Below, piece by piece: positions 1 through 11,884 of a stretch of DNA of 64,000 bases. Source of the DNA: Anastrepha obliqua (lineage: Eukaryota; Arthropoda; Insecta; Diptera; Tephritidae); assembly GCF_027943255.1 (NCBI RefSeq), contig NC_072893.1:41190001-41254000 (forward strand). The letters run 5' to 3'. The stretch's first letter is position 1. Each line of letters begins with the position of its first letter. The notes under the pieces are model-generated. The model was given only the letters and a program-made list of their open reading frames with translations. It was not told where the DNA came from and made no database searches. The translations under genes and the position numbers were made by a program.

Positions 1-383
1 CGGCATCACGAAAACCATTTGGTCTCACTACAATAGACGCAGGACTCGAAAAGTCCTGGCGACTCCACACCATTCAAGTCCTAAACTCGTAGCTTTGTTT
101 TCCGTTCACTGAATGATCGACACATATACGGAAAAGCTAGCATTACAGAAGTTGTGGGGACCTTTCAGAGAAGAAGACTGTTTAGCAGTTTCCTTGTAAA
201 TGTCCGGGTTTGGAAGCTAGACGATGGACTGGGTGCTTCTTTCGTCGATAGCATGGGACAGTACGCCAACCTAAATCCCTTAAATCTTCTCCATTATATC
301 AACAACTCTAGCTAGCAGTAGATATCTTCCTGTTGGAGTAGTTTGCATGTGGTTACCTTCATGAATATCAAGGCTTTATTCGA
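1..383. other. Unassigned, probably LINE-derived
   Basis: This stretch has no readable gene. It lies directly downstream (minus strand) of an RNase H fragment, so it may be the decayed LINE C-terminus, but I cannot align a motif in it. Confidence 0.3.
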
Positions 384-660
384 TTAAACAGTTTGGGTAG
401 TACCCTTTCTGGAAAGCTCATCTACTTTATAATTTCCTGTTGTATTTCTGCGACTTGGCACTGAAATGAAGTTTACATTGAATTGCTGCGTTAAGTCATT
501 TAGGAATTTATAACATTCTACCTGTATGACTATTTTTGACGAGTATATTTCGGACTTTAGCGCTTTTACTGCTCCTTGAATAAATGACAACTTTTCTGGT
601 GGGTAATACTCTCGTATTTATAGCAGTAAGTCCTTCCTTAATAGCCGTGACTTCCGCTTG
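384..660 (-). pseudogene. LINE RNase H domain fragment
   Basis: The minus strand reads as a piece of the RNase H domain carried by I/LOA/R1-group non-LTR retrotransposons. The domain start FQAEVTAIKEGL (near 640) and the later stretch AVKALKSE...SVPSRRNTTGNYKVDELSRKGT are in different frames, so at least one indel separates them. The second part corresponds to the conserved WVPGHxGIxGNExADELARxG block, with the usual histidine position occupied by arginine. It is a dead 5'-truncated fragment with no intact neighbour. Confidence 0.65.
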
Positions 661-676
661 AAATACTAGTCGAGAA

Positions 677-1530
677 TTGACGAAAAAAATGAGCTGCGAT
701 CACAAAAAAAGATTCTCAATAACCTTCATTCAATGGGATTTACAGAAAAATTTCGAGCCTGGGTGCCTCACGAGTTCAACGAAAAAAAAAACAAAGAAAG
801 TCGCCTTCAAATTGCTTCTTAGCATCTCGCCCACCATCGAGCACCACGCGGTCATAAGCAGCGCTTTTTGTACCAAGTCGTCACGAAAGATGAGAAATGT
901 TGCCTATACATTAATATGAAGCAAAGAAAGAGTGGGGGCTCCAGGAGACACGCCAAGGCCGAGAGTAAGGCCGGAAGATCATGATATGCCATGATATGTG
1001 TTTGGTGGCACTGGGAGGGCATGGTGCACTGGGAAATTCTCGAAAATAATGTCATGGTCTACAAGAAGCTCTACATTGTCCAGCTACACCGCGTGAATGA
1101 GGCTATTCGATTGAAAATACCAGATCGACATGGTCAATCCATACTCCTTCACGACAACGCCAAGCTCCATGTTACACAAGTTATCAAAGCCGCACTCCAA
1201 GAGTTTGAATGGGAGTTCCTTCAGCATACGCCGTATTCTCCGGACCTTGCACCGATCGATTACCAACTTTTCCGCTCCCTGTCAAACCATATGAGGGGTG
1301 TTACCTTCAATAACTAAGGCATCCTTAAAAACTGGCTCAACTGGTGTCAAGACTAGTCGATTTTTAGCGGAACGGCGTCAATAAATTCGTCGAGAGATGG
1401 GAAGAAGTTTTAAACAGCAACGGCGAATATATAACTGATTAACTTATTGACATAATTATTGTTTTTTGTTTAAATAAAACTCTTCGGGAAAAGCGCTACG
1501 AACTTATTCCCCGAACTAATAAATAAATAC
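677..1530 (+). mobile_element. Mariner (DD34D) transposon, degenerate
   Basis: Three frames together spell a mariner transposase: FRAWVPHEFNEK and QRFLYQVVTKDEKC (the first catalytic region, normally TGDEKW) near 755-900, then an open stretch at 991-1317 with CVWWHWEGMVHWEIL, LLHDNAKLHVT and YSPDLAPIDYQLFRSL. I count 34 residues between the second and third catalytic aspartates, the mariner D34D signature. The first aspartate survives although glycine before it became lysine. The 3' end near 1500-1525 (GAACTTATTCCCC) looks like an irritans-type terminal repeat; the left end was not located. Several frameshifts and stops make it inactive. Confidence 0.8.
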
Positions 1531-3817
1531 TCAGATTAAAAATATAGCATTTTTTTTTAATTATATGGAGATGGCTCTTCTTCTCGGTTTTTTGGTTATA
1601 TGGGAATCACTTCTTTTTTTTCTTTTTTTTATCTTGCGGAGAGCGCTCGACTTCCTAGGACAAGCTACGCTCAAAGAGAGAGTAAGTTTTGCTCGTCGAC
1701 TTGGACAATATGAGAGCACTCCCTTGAACCCTTTTGAGCGCACCAAGAGTGCTCTCATTATGATTCCTACTTCCACTGGGAAACACTTTCAAAAAAAAAA
1801 AAAACAAAAACAAAAAAAAATGTGCGTGATTCGTATGCACATATGCATGTCATGTGCGTCACGCTTGAGGGGTGCAAATGGAAAAATTATGCACAATTTT
1901 CCATGGCAGAGTGGCAAAAATGCTGCAAATATGCAATACATAAAAATACAAAGGCGATTTGAAGGCTCTTCCGGGCGCTTCCGCGAAGTGCAGTAGAGTG
2001 GTGAGAAGAGTGGGTGCTTAATTGTGTGTATTGGCACAAATACCTACAAACAAGCATATGGGATTGTGAAATAAAGAGTGAAAAAGAAAAACAACGCAAA
2101 TACTCTCACACAAACACACGCAACTGCGTGCATACCCGCATGCTCGCCACAGCATATGCACGCATTTATCCCCTAATAAACTCACGAATATGTGAATTTA
2201 CCGGTTGTGGCAACAATAAGCATTATACTAAAGCACAATATGCAACATGCAACATGCAATAACGCTCAATGATTTATGCATATACATACACACAGATGTG
2301 TATACATATGCGTGCACTTATGCTGCATGCCCTTATTGCAACAACACGTCCGGAAAAAGGACTTTTCCGCAATTGACTCGCCAAAGCCACACACACACAC
2401 ACCACACTCTCAAAAGGCAGTGTCGGGCGTGAGAAGGGCTGGCAAATGAAGAACAACCGTTACAGTCACAATGAAAGGTAAGGCAGTTAAACAAAGGAGG
2501 TACGTAAGGGGGCAATCAGCGAGTCACGAACGCTAGTCACTGCATCAGGATATGAATTCTACAACCACTGACCGTCGAATGGCTCGCAGCGATTTCTGTT
2601 CAGTTAATTTTGCTTTTCTTTTTTGCTGTTTTCGTTTTCCTTTCATATTGCGAACGCATGCCGGATATACTCGTATACGCCACATATGGGCGCATGTTGC
2701 ATGCCACCTAAAAAAAAAAACATTTAAAAAAAAAACTACAACAAGCATCATAACAAGCTGAACAAGTGGCGGCTGTTATGGTTGTGAGAAGCAACAGCAA
2801 CAAGCTTGTTAAAAAGCATTAATATCCTTGCAATTTAAGCGGTCCTTTTTCGAAGCGCTGATACAAAAACAAAGAGGAAAAAACTCAGCATTTAAAGGTA
2901 AAAGAAAAAAGTGCTGAGTAAAAAGTGTTGCAAAAATGCTCAAAATAGTGGCCGCTTGGTAGGATTGTGTGTGGTTTAGGTGTCATCCAATGGATGTAAA
3001 TGGTTGTGGGTGAAAACTGCGATTGAAATTGATATTTCATCTTTTAATGTGCGCAATAAATGACGGCTTACGTTGCAAGATTCATAAGGTTATTTGTGAT
3101 TGTTCATTAGTTTTTTGTGCTTGAATGTGGCGTTACGAATGGTGAAATATTTTCTTTTTTGCAGCGCCACAAATACTTTTCCCAAGAAGTACGTGAGTGC
3201 TTAGATATTTATCCTTAGTACTTGATGAGATACGCGAGGTAGTGTGAGGGAGTTATAGACGGGGTGTTTTATAAGTATTTCCGACTGCAAATACCTTGAG
3301 GGGACATTCTGTGGTTAATTTTATGACGAAAGAGACCGTAACGTTGGAGTCCTACTCGAACGTTCTAGGAAGGGCAGCAATTTTTAATATTTACCTCCAC
3401 CTTCCACGAAGGAGTGTCTAAAAAATACTCCATCTTTTAATGCAAAAGTCCTATGCATCCGTGTATAGATTCATTTCAAAGCCAACAAATTTACTAAATA
3501 ATACTTTTTTTTATTAGAAACTTGAAACGAACGAGTAAAAAAGTGACAAAGAAATATTTTCCCTGTTACGTCGAAAAAAACTAGGGTGCTAACCTGGAGC
3601 TCTTTTGACGGTTTTGTGCCGAGTCAAACGACCGTGGAGATTTATAAGAAGTTTTTTTATGGTAAAAATACACCCGCAGACTTGCCATTCTTACCAAATA
3701 GTAACATCTATTAGAAAAATAATTTGATATTTCATGTTCGTAGTGAACCTCGAACCAGGCACACCGAATCGTAAACCGAGGATAAACCCAATCGGCTACA
3801 AAGGATGATAGATTGCA
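1531..3817. other. Noncoding, no gene seen
   Basis: There are poly(A)/poly(T) runs, a short (AC)n near 2389-2403 and many short chance reading frames, but no protein family, RNA gene or repeat family that I recognise. Confidence 0.6.
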
Positions 3818-4078
3818 AGGTTTGGACATCCGAAACAAAATTATATGAGTAACTTTGGCTGTTTTGACATAGGGGGTCTGACAGAGAAAGAGAGAAGCGA
3901 ATAAGAGAGAGAGAGAAGCGAATAAGAGAGAGAGAGTAACTTCAACATTTTGCTCTATCAAGGTTTGGACATCCGAGACAAAATTGTGAGAGCAACTTTG
4001 GTTGTTTCATCATTGATGATTTATCAGTGAATGAGAGAAGCGAATATGAGAGAGTAACTTCAACATTTTGCTCTATCA
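3818..4078 (+). repeat. Repeat A, two tandem partial copies
   Basis: Two head-to-tail units of about 141 and 120 bp begin with AAGGTTTGGACATCCGA (3820, 3960) and end with AACTTCAACATTTTGCTCTA (about 3937 and 4055). The first unit carries an expanded run of GAGAGAAGCGAATAAGA. The start of the unit matches a copy at 30620, so this is the 5' portion of a dispersed family rather than a local satellite. Confidence 0.75.
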
Positions 4079-4269
4079 CGATTGGTTAGGAAGCAGTACC
4101 TGAGGTAGTTTGCTAAATTTGTTATTCCAAAAATCGTAAGTGAATTCGTTTGCTTTTTATCAGATACAGGCACAGAGGCGCCACCATATGAGGGAATGAG
4201 AAGGTAGACGAGCTTCTAAAAGTATATTCGCACTACTTACAGCAAGGTGGAGAAGGTTAGACTAACATG

Positions 4270-4560
4270 GTCTAGAAGCTCCGAAAAATTGTGCGAGCAA
4301 CATGTCAACGCGCCCTCGGCAGAAGAATTTAGCTCGCTCATTTCAGACGTATTCACACAGTCGTGTTCAGACGGCAACAAAGTAACCTGACGGTTGATTT
4401 TCCTTGTATATCACCATTACAATCTCTGTTTTTTCGCAAACAAATCGCTGTTATTAACCTGGTTAGATCACCCAATCAGCTGATTCCTTCAAAATTGCTG
4501 ACAGCTGGTTAAAGGCCTGATACTGGCCATACCTCTAAATTATGTATATTCACCATCTGT
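4270..4560 (+). repeat. Repeat A copy
   Basis: This noncoding copy of about 290 bp shares with 30618-30920 the blocks CAGAAGAATTTAGCTCGCTC, CGTATTCACAC, TTGTTCAGACGGCAACAAAG-like text, CAGCTGATTCCTTC and ATACCTCT in the same order. No transposase or RT motif is present. Confidence 0.75.
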
Positions 4561-4920
4561 AATCAGTCGTTGTTCAGACGGCAACGAAGTAATGGTGCTC
4601 ACACTCACCAACGTATACGTAGGATGAAACTAATGAGAGTCCCATGTAAACGAATTCTCACCAACCTTCCGTTCCTTAGTATCGTTGATGGTTATTTCAT
4701 CGTGTCAGCTGATACGGGTGTACAGGCGTACCTTTACGTTGGTGAGTGTGAGCACCATAACTGGAGAGATGGCTGCTTATATCAACCGCACAATCTTATT
4801 TCTGTTATGAACGAACTGCTATCGTATCCCTTGTTATGTCAGAAAATCAGCTGATACCTTCAGACAGCCATGTCACCTTCCGTATTCTTTCCACAGTGAT
4901 TGGCTATGGCCGCAGAGTTC
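4561..4920 (+). repeat. Repeat A copy split by a MITE
   Basis: The copy begins AATCAGTCGTTGTTCAGACG, is interrupted at 4593-4757 by an inverted-repeat element, and resumes with a stretch ending GTCAGAAAATCAGCTGATAC. It directly follows the preceding copy, so the two form a tandem pair. Confidence 0.7.
4593..4757. mobile_element. 165-bp MITE, PIF/Harbinger-like
   Basis: The two ends (4593-4615 and 4735-4757) are perfect 23-bp inverted repeats starting TGGTGCTCACACTCACCAAC. Both sides carry TAA (4590-4592 and 4758-4760), a 3-bp duplication. A 3-bp TWA duplication is characteristic of the PIF/Harbinger superfamily, so that is the best assignment; the tip sequence alone is not diagnostic. It has no coding capacity and sits inside a repeat A copy, so it is younger than that copy. 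Confidence 0.82.
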
Positions 4921-5855
4921 GCTATTTTATTACAGTTTTTAACTTTAGGTTTAACTGCAAACAGATAAATTTCGATGTTACTTCAAGCCGGTCGAAATAT
5001 TTATTAATTGCAAAATTGGTAACTGAATATAATGCAATGCCCTTGGTAACGCCTTGAAGTAAGTAGTTTGAAGTCGTCTAAACAGATAACATAAAAGTGG
5101 TTTTGGTGCAGTCAAAAATTTACAAAGATCCAAGATTGACCGATAAAATGATTGCTGGGAAACTGAATTTTTATTATAAATATATAGGGTGATAAAAAAT
5201 AAAAAAATTCAAGATGCTATGTACAAAAAGAAACAAAAAGTTTTAATTAGAATGAGCCTTCATCCACAGGTGCTGTTTTAAGAAGCAGATCTAAACTTTC
5301 TGAACAACACAATGATTGATCCTTTGGACTAGATTCCTTTATAGCAAAGGTAACAAATGTGGTTTCTGCATGACGATGCTCCAGCTCATTTCGTTTGGCG
5401 ATAGGGAGCATTTGCACGCACTACTACTTTTTCACATACATGAGTAGGTATGGGTGGGCGTGTATTATGAACTGCAAGATCGCCTAACTTAAATTATCTA
5501 GATTTTGGGAAATTTGGGGACATTTGAAAACATTTGTCAATGATAATCTGGTAAATAGCCATGAATTAATCAATAATGCCAAAAACATACTTCAGTCAAA
5601 GATCAGTTGCTTAAAACAGAATTTTTCATAAAACAATAACTCGGCATACCGTGATTTTACGTACCCATGTTTGTTACAACTTTTTTGCGTCTTTGGCTCG
5701 GCCATGCTATTACTTCTATGAATATTTTAACACCATGCACTTGTATAAGTACCAGATTTTTGTAAAAAGGACACGCTAAGCTAATCTCCTCCTTGTTCAC
5801 GAACCGTGTTGAAACTTACTGCTTCTGCCAATAATAGAAAAATTACCCTATTAAT
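4921..5855. other. Noncoding, no gene seen
   Basis: Only a very weak transposase-like phrase (FLHDDAPAHF, near 5360) is readable, without supporting flanks. Nothing else can be assigned. Confidence 0.5.
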
Positions 5856-6150
5856 GTAGCCGTAGCCGAATAGGTTGATGCGTGACTACCATTCACAGAG
5901 AGAACGTATACTCGAGTCTCGGTGAAACACCAAAACTAAGAAAAAAATTTTCTAATAGCGGTCGCCCCTCGGCAGGCAATGGCAAACCTCCGAGTGTATT
6001 TCTGTCCTGAGAAAGCTCCTCATAAAAAATATCTGCCGTTCGGAATCGGTTTGAAACTGTAGGTCTCTCCATAAGTGGAACAACATCAAGACGCACGCCA
6101 CAAATAAGAGGAGGAGCTCGGCCAAACTAGCCACTTCAAACTAGCACCTG
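5856..6150 (+). repeat. tRNA-headed SINE copy
   Basis: The head carries an A-box-like TAGCCGAATAGGTTG at 5863-5877 and a B-box-like sequence around 5908-5918, as in tRNA-derived SINEs. The body contains GGCAATGGCAAACCTCCGAG, ATAAAAAATATCTGCC and CAACATCAAGACGCACGCC, all repeated at 55090 and, with divergence, at 15215 and 43450 (opposite strand). It carries no protein-coding signal. Confidence 0.78.
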
Positions 6151-6384
6151 ATTATACCAAAAAAAAAAAAAATGTTGTACCAAAATTCAATATGCAATTA
6201 AGCTGCATTTTTCTGAAGATTCTGAGTAAAATTGATTGAAATATTTTTTTTTTTTTTAATTTGTACAAAGTTTGAAAATTGGATTTACATTATCTTTTTC
6301 TATTATTTCATAAAAAAATTATTAAGATTAAAAAAGAAACACATAAATTGTCAAAACTTGTCAAAAAATCCCTGTGGTATAGGT

Positions 6385-6680
6385 TTGAAACATAGTGAGG
6401 AGATTTCAGAGGTGTGTTCAAGATCACACCGTTAACCCGCTCTCAGCGAATTTGAAAGAAGCACCTGATTGGCTGACGTAACAGGGATCATGATAGCGGT
6501 TTGAGATTGTGTTGGTGATATACGAAAAAATTCAACACAGTCTCGCTTATGTTACGTCTGAACAACAACTGATTGGACGAGTGTGGGAATACGTGTGAAA
6601 TGAGCCGGCAGAACTCTGCTGCCGAGTACCGAGGTGACGTGGCAGCCGGAGTTGCTCACACAATTTTGTTTTTCACCATA
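6385..6680 (-). repeat. Repeat A copy, inverted
   Basis: The reverse complement matches the copy at 30618-30920: CAGAGGTGTG at the left end, the GTTAACCCGCTCTCAG block, ATATACGAAAAAATTCAAC, ACGTGTGAAATGAGC and the CACAATTTTG right end. The boundaries may be ATRGTGA-type imperfect inverted repeats, but I could not fix them. Confidence 0.72.
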
Positions 6681-6849
6681 GCTAATACCCAAATCTGCTA
6701 ATCTAACTTTGTTGGGTGGGACAAGTTGAGGTGAGTTAAGATGCCTTCAGGTGGGGTGAACTAAAAAGATTTGGTGTGAGTTTAGGTGAAAAATAAAATA
6801 TTATAAAAAACTAATTTTTATTTCTCAGAGAAATTATAATAGCAATCAT

Positions 6850-7105
6850 TATTTCAGAGCGGTCGAAGTTGATCAGAAAAATACAAACGGCCTGGCTCTA
6901 AAAGTTTCGATGCGCTACCGGCTGGTGGTAGCAACGTAAGAGGAAGGCCTCCCGCGCGTTGGAAATATCAGGTGTAGAAGGACTTGGCTTTACGAGAAAG
7001 AAACGACTAGTTCAACTCGGCCGAAATCGCTTAAGCAGTTATTGCACCAACCAAGAAGCAGAAGATATAGGACTATATTTGTATGGTGCCTTCATGGCCC
7101 ATATG
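6850..7105 (+). mobile_element. RTE-type LINE 3' end
   Basis: Decayed coding text corresponds to the C-terminus seen at 54620-55020 (NTNGLALKVS..., GG, a proline-arginine-rich segment, then KDLAL). It runs into the family's terminal coding/3' UTR text (ACTCGGCCGAAATCGC, 7016-7031) and an AAGAAGCAGAAG-like tail. It is 5' truncated, as usual for LINE copies. Confidence 0.65.
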
Positions 7106-9870
7106 AGTCATTACCAATTCAACGCTTTTTGTTCTAAAATGTAAAGCTTTGCAGTTTAAGTTGAGCAAAATGGCCTATTTGATTGGATAATTTCTTATTT
7201 CCCCCAAAGCAAAAGAACATAATTTCATAGATTGTAGCAATCAAGCGACTGAAAGTACGCGTAAGGTCGCAAATTCAATAAATTTACTATTAAATCGCAT
7301 CTAATTTTGTTTATTTCGCCTTAATTAACGCCAACAATAGCGTACAAATTTTTATTTTCATACACTTTTCACTTTTCGTTCTATCTGTTGATCACGGAAA
7401 CGTGCAATCAGCGATTTTTTGTTCTTTCAAAACAAAGGAAGAAAAAATAAAAAAATAAAAAAAAATTAAAACAACAACCAAATGCGCTGAAACAAACACA
7501 AAAATAACTCAATAAGGATAATCGAAATAAATGTGAAACATAGAAAAAAATTTGTTTTTGTAATTTGAAGCCATTAGTTATTGGGCAAACCAAGAAATAT
7601 CATAGGCAGGGAAGGCCACATGTCCTGCTGTGCGAGCAGCGGGATGCATAACACTCACCACCGCCGGCGGCACTGTGACCGCCGACGACAAACGGTACTG
7701 CTTGCCTGTAAAAGTGTACGATTTCACGGCGTTTGTATGAGTGTGTTGTCCAATGGTATGTGTGTGCATAGGTTAGAAATGCCAATATTGGCGAAAAATA
7801 TTCATCCCGCCATTTCGGGATATTTTCAGCGTAGTCCCGTAATTCAGGGACTCGTTACGTGATTCGCCTTGGGGCTTAACTTTTTTCGAATGTTTGCAAA
7901 AACTCAATAACTGAATGCAATTAAGCAAACCGTGAAATAAATGGGCTTTGGTAATGCAATCGTGAGGGGCCAACAACTTCTATTTTAGTGAAATTTTGTG
8001 AGGAAAAAGTTCTTACTTCTTTCAAGTATCATTCAATTTCCAAATATTCACTAATTCGCTGTTTCCACAAGCTGAAAAACACCGGCATCTCGGGATTGGC
8101 AACCCTAAAATGGGTGCATTTAGTTGTATGCGCGTTTGATAGCCTAAGCAAGGACACGCTTATCAAATTAATTTCGGTTTAAATTTCCGTTTGTCGATTG
8201 CAGGAGCATTTATGTGTATGTGTGGGTAGATGTTTTCATTTTGTTCGCAAATGTGTTGTACAAAATGTTTTTGTGCTTTAATTACTCGAAAATGTCGTTT
8301 TTAAGGGTTGCGATATTTGCTTTGATTTTTTTTTTGGTTTTTTTTTTTGCTTTTGTTTTGCTGCCCAAATTTAGAAAATATTTTGGCTGCCTTACAAGTC
8401 GTATATGTGCGAGACTGAAAAGGCGGAAAGTGGTCTAAGCCGGTAAGCGATGCAGCGGTAAGAAGAAAAATGCCTTTCAAAGTGGGCACTTAAAAAATTT
8501 TATAGCTTCGCATATTTATATAAAGCAAGAATTCCTCAACCAAATATGTTTGGCTAAAAATATGCATATAAATGTGAAATACTCTACTTGTCCAACTTCT
8601 ACACAGTTGACACAAATTTTACGACTAACTAATCCAATGTAAAGCAAGACCAAGAAGTTGAGCATTTCCACATAAAACCCTCCCTAGGCATCGTAAAATC
8701 AGTCATAAAAATGGCATAGAAATCTGTTAGCACTCAAATTACAACTACACACATTTGCCGTATGCCGTATGCCGATTTAATTTGCCGTAACGCATATGCC
8801 AACTTCCTGACCGCCTGGCTGTCTGCCGTGAGGGCGCAACTCATTAGTCGAAATTGCAAATCCGGCAGTCAAACAAGGAATTGATTTAATTAAACATCAT
8901 TTACACGCATTGCACACATCGAATGCAGCATCAGCCAAGGCTAAGTGCGTGTACTTAGCCATGGAGCTCGCCTTGAAATGCCTTGAGCGCACCAAGCAGC
9001 ACGCAGCAGCACGCAGTGCAGCTTAAGCCGACGCTATAAACCTTAAAGCATTTGCATGCAGCACAGCTCATATGAATGTGCGCCAGAAGCGAGCGACTTA
9101 GCAGCTAGACCAGCAGTCGAATTGATTAAAAACGCCTTAGCAGCGACGCGTCCTCGTGTAAATGGAACTCCAACTCTAATTCCCTCACTCATCATCGCAC
9201 TACTCTGCTACTATGCGCATACACACAAACATAATTCGAGCATGAATGATTGCCTTTGCTGCTGATGTCGGTATGGAATTTAATAACAACACACTCATGG
9301 GATTACTATTATGGCTAAAGGAGGGCGGTGGGTTGGTCGTTCGACTGCCCAATCGTCAGCCATTCAGCCACCCAGCCGCCCAGCCGCTTGCTACTTACGC
9401 ACTTAAACATTCATAACCTTTCCACAGCTTTTCATGCATCTTTCGTCCTCCTTGCAGAATCCTCCTCCAAATGCTGCGGAACACAATAGCCGCATAGTGC
9501 CCTTTACCGAAGCTTAGATTTCTCCCAGTTCGGGCCCGCTTGCGTCGCACACGTGTTCAATGTTGCTCAATGACGGATAAGCCTAATCCAATGCATAAAC
9601 ATGATTAAAACGTGCCGCAGCGATGGCTTTATTGATGTATGCGCAAACATTAGGGCGGGCATATTTTTTTTTTCGACATCATCTCCAGTACAGTCGAATT
9701 CTACTTAAGCTTCTACAACAACAAAAAAAAAAAACATTTCACCAGAGCACAGCTGTAAAGTCAGTTTCAAGCTTACCAATTTTTAAAAGAAGCTGCCTTA
9801 ATATGAAGATAAATATTAGCCAAAGTCAAATTTGGGGATTTGCTGGTGCGAAGTATGTATTTTGGATATC
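7106..9870. other. Noncoding, no gene seen
   Basis: This is mostly single-copy-looking intergenic or intronic sequence with homopolymer runs (for example 7440-7470 and 8325-8350). No exon, RNA gene or recognisable transposon was found. Confidence 0.55.
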
Positions 9871-9892
9871 AAGAAGAAGAAGAAGAAGAAGA
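9871..9892. repeat. (AAG)n microsatellite
   Basis: About seven AAG units lie just before an RTE-type LINE fragment. The same AAG-rich tail follows other 3' ends of this family, so it may be the tail of an older copy. Confidence 0.8.
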
Positions 9893-9929
9893 ATTAATTT
9901 AAAGAATCCCATAATGGTGCTACTGTGGG

Positions 9930-10680
9930 GCCACTAATTTTTATATTTATAAGCAAGCGGCTCGCATGTGACCTGAAATTACAGGAGAAGTTGAAACGAA
10001 CCGGCCTCAAAGTCAACGTCAGTAAAACGAAAGCGCTGCATCTCAGTGACACCATATCAGAACCACTGATGTGGGTTCAGAACTGTTCGAAACCGTTGAT
10101 AAATTCTGCTACCTTCGCTGCTTGGTCAGCGCGGATGGCGGTTATGAGGTAGATGTCGAATAAAGATTTAGCAAAGCTAAATCATCTTTCGGCATCCTCG
10201 CTCTATTGTGGCAAAACAAGAGTATAAGCCTTCACACCAAGCTGCGCAGCTTAAATCAATCGTCAAATCCGTTCTAATATATGGTTGCACCTCCTTGAAA
10301 GTAATTGCGAAGATCATGCCGTCTCCGGATTTTGCGAATATTCTGGCACCGTTCAATAACCAACCCGGAGTTGTTGGCACTAGCTAACCCGGTGGACGTT
10401 GCATCATAAATCAAAAAAGGAAATGGCAAAGGATTAGCCACACGCGAAGTAAAAATGACGATAATGTCGCTAAACAAGCGCTGCACTGGAATCCATTTCA
10501 TTAAATTGGTAGAGAAATGGGCAGATTAGTTATGACCCGGCGACGTTCAACAGAAGCTGAAATGAAGTCTCTTGGATTGTCGTGAAACGAACTAAGATCC
10601 CTAGTACAAAACCGTTCCTGTATGCCTCGAGGATCTTCTGATAGTCCCAGCTCCAGAATTGCGTGCAGAAGGTTAATCTC
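9930..10680 (+). mobile_element. RTE-type LINE, RT C-terminal fragment
   Basis: Joining frames gives the thumb/C-terminal part of an RTE/CFDP2-type reverse transcriptase: KLQEKLKRTGLKVNVSKTKA, a decayed CYLGCLVSADGG box near 10110, KSSFGILAL..., SLHTKLRSLNQIV-like text, then RRRSTEAEMKSLGLS near 10540. Several stops and frameshifts are present, and the endonuclease and catalytic RT core are missing, so this is a 5'-truncated dead copy. Confidence 0.75.
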
Positions 10681-10739
10681 CTATTGGCGTTATATTTTTT
10701 AGAAGTCTAGGAATTGATGGCAGTGAACCTATGGGCGGC

Positions 10740-11105
10740 CCAAAGTCAGTAATAATCGAAAACTCCATTGAAACTGTTCGTCAATTTATCAAAAATGAAC
10801 AGAAATCATCGTTGAAATTCATAGAATTCGAATATCTCCAAAACATCGATTTATCGCATTTTAACTAATCATTTGGGCTTAGGAAAGGTCTGTTCACGTT
10901 TCATTCCGCACAAGTTAACTGAGGGCCAAAAATTGCTCAGAATTCAACATTCGAAAGACCTCATTTAAGAGACGAGAAAAAAAGAGAACTTCCTTTACAA
11001 CATTCTAACTGGTCATGAAGCGTGGGTTTTCCAACATGAATCTGAAACTAAGCGTCAAAGTACCGAATGGACCGTTTCATACAAATTGACTCACCCTAAT
11101 GCGGG
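10740..11105 (+). mobile_element. Mariner-like transposase remnant
   Basis: The segment reads IENSIETVRQFIKNEQKSS, then with frameshifts a CSRFIPHKLTEGQKLLRI stretch and NILTGHEAWVFQHESETKRQ, equivalent to the TGDETWxxxxxPETKxQS block around the first catalytic aspartate of mariners. Here that aspartate is histidine. The C-terminal half is absent. Confidence 0.6.
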
Positions 11106-11399
11106 TATACTCGTGTTCTTGTAACTTACAATGTGATGAAAAAGCGCAATCTAGTAAATTATTTGATTTATTCCATACAAACATATTTAAAAAATATTCA
11201 ACGAGTTAAAAAAGCTGGTTTATTGTACAACGAAGGGTTGCTGTTGTGGCAAGTGGCACAAAAAAAAATACAACCGAAAAGGTTAAGCAGGTATTTAGGG
11301 TAAATATTAATGGAACATAAGTTTTCATTATTAAGCGAGTTGTTCTAGGGAGAGGGGTATTATTCTGAATACTACAAGTTTTTTTACTTTATCTAAAGA

Positions 11400-11620
11400 C
11401 AAGGTGGCGCCAAATTAATAAACCAATTTGGTGTTTGGGAGACTTTTTTTACTAAAAAAAATTATATTTAAAGTGACGAATATCTTTATTTTGGCCTTTA
11501 TGCGCTCCATTACTTATCTGTTTGTACACTGTAGCTGTCTGTTTGAAGTTTGATTGACATACGATGCCATTTACAAAATTATAAATTTTCCGATAAGGTG
11601 ATTAATTTTGTGCCACCTTG
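11400..11620 (+). mobile_element. CAAGGTGGC-ended MITE, copy 1
   Basis: The ends are CAAGGTGGCGCCAAATTAAT and the inverted ATTAATTTTGTGCCACCTTG. TA follows on the right; the left flank is GA, a probable mutation of TA. Internally it contains GACGAATATCTTTATTTTGG, matched by the copies at 42150 and 56143. It is noncoding, and the TA duplication points to a Tc1/mariner-type parent. Confidence 0.75.
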
Positions 11621-11884
11621 TATTTTTTACCCCATAACTTTCCCAAGCACTCATCAGTGGAAAAAGGTGTATTTTCAGCTCACCTCAAAGTTGGGCAAAA
11701 TATATTCGAAAATATTACCAGTAGATATTGATGCGAAGTTTACGGGAAATTTTCTTAGCTGCGCGTCATTTAAATAAGAAGTGTAAAGATTTATAAAAGA
11801 GTAAAAAAAATGAGAATTTTGGCTTTTAATATGATCCATTTTAACAGGTGTTATTAGATAATGGATTGCGCTATTGATTTTTAT

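Noticed and set aside
5340..5420. FLHDDAPAHF, resembling a transposase second-aspartate block
   Set aside because: The flanking 150 bp on either side do not continue the match, so it is too short to call.
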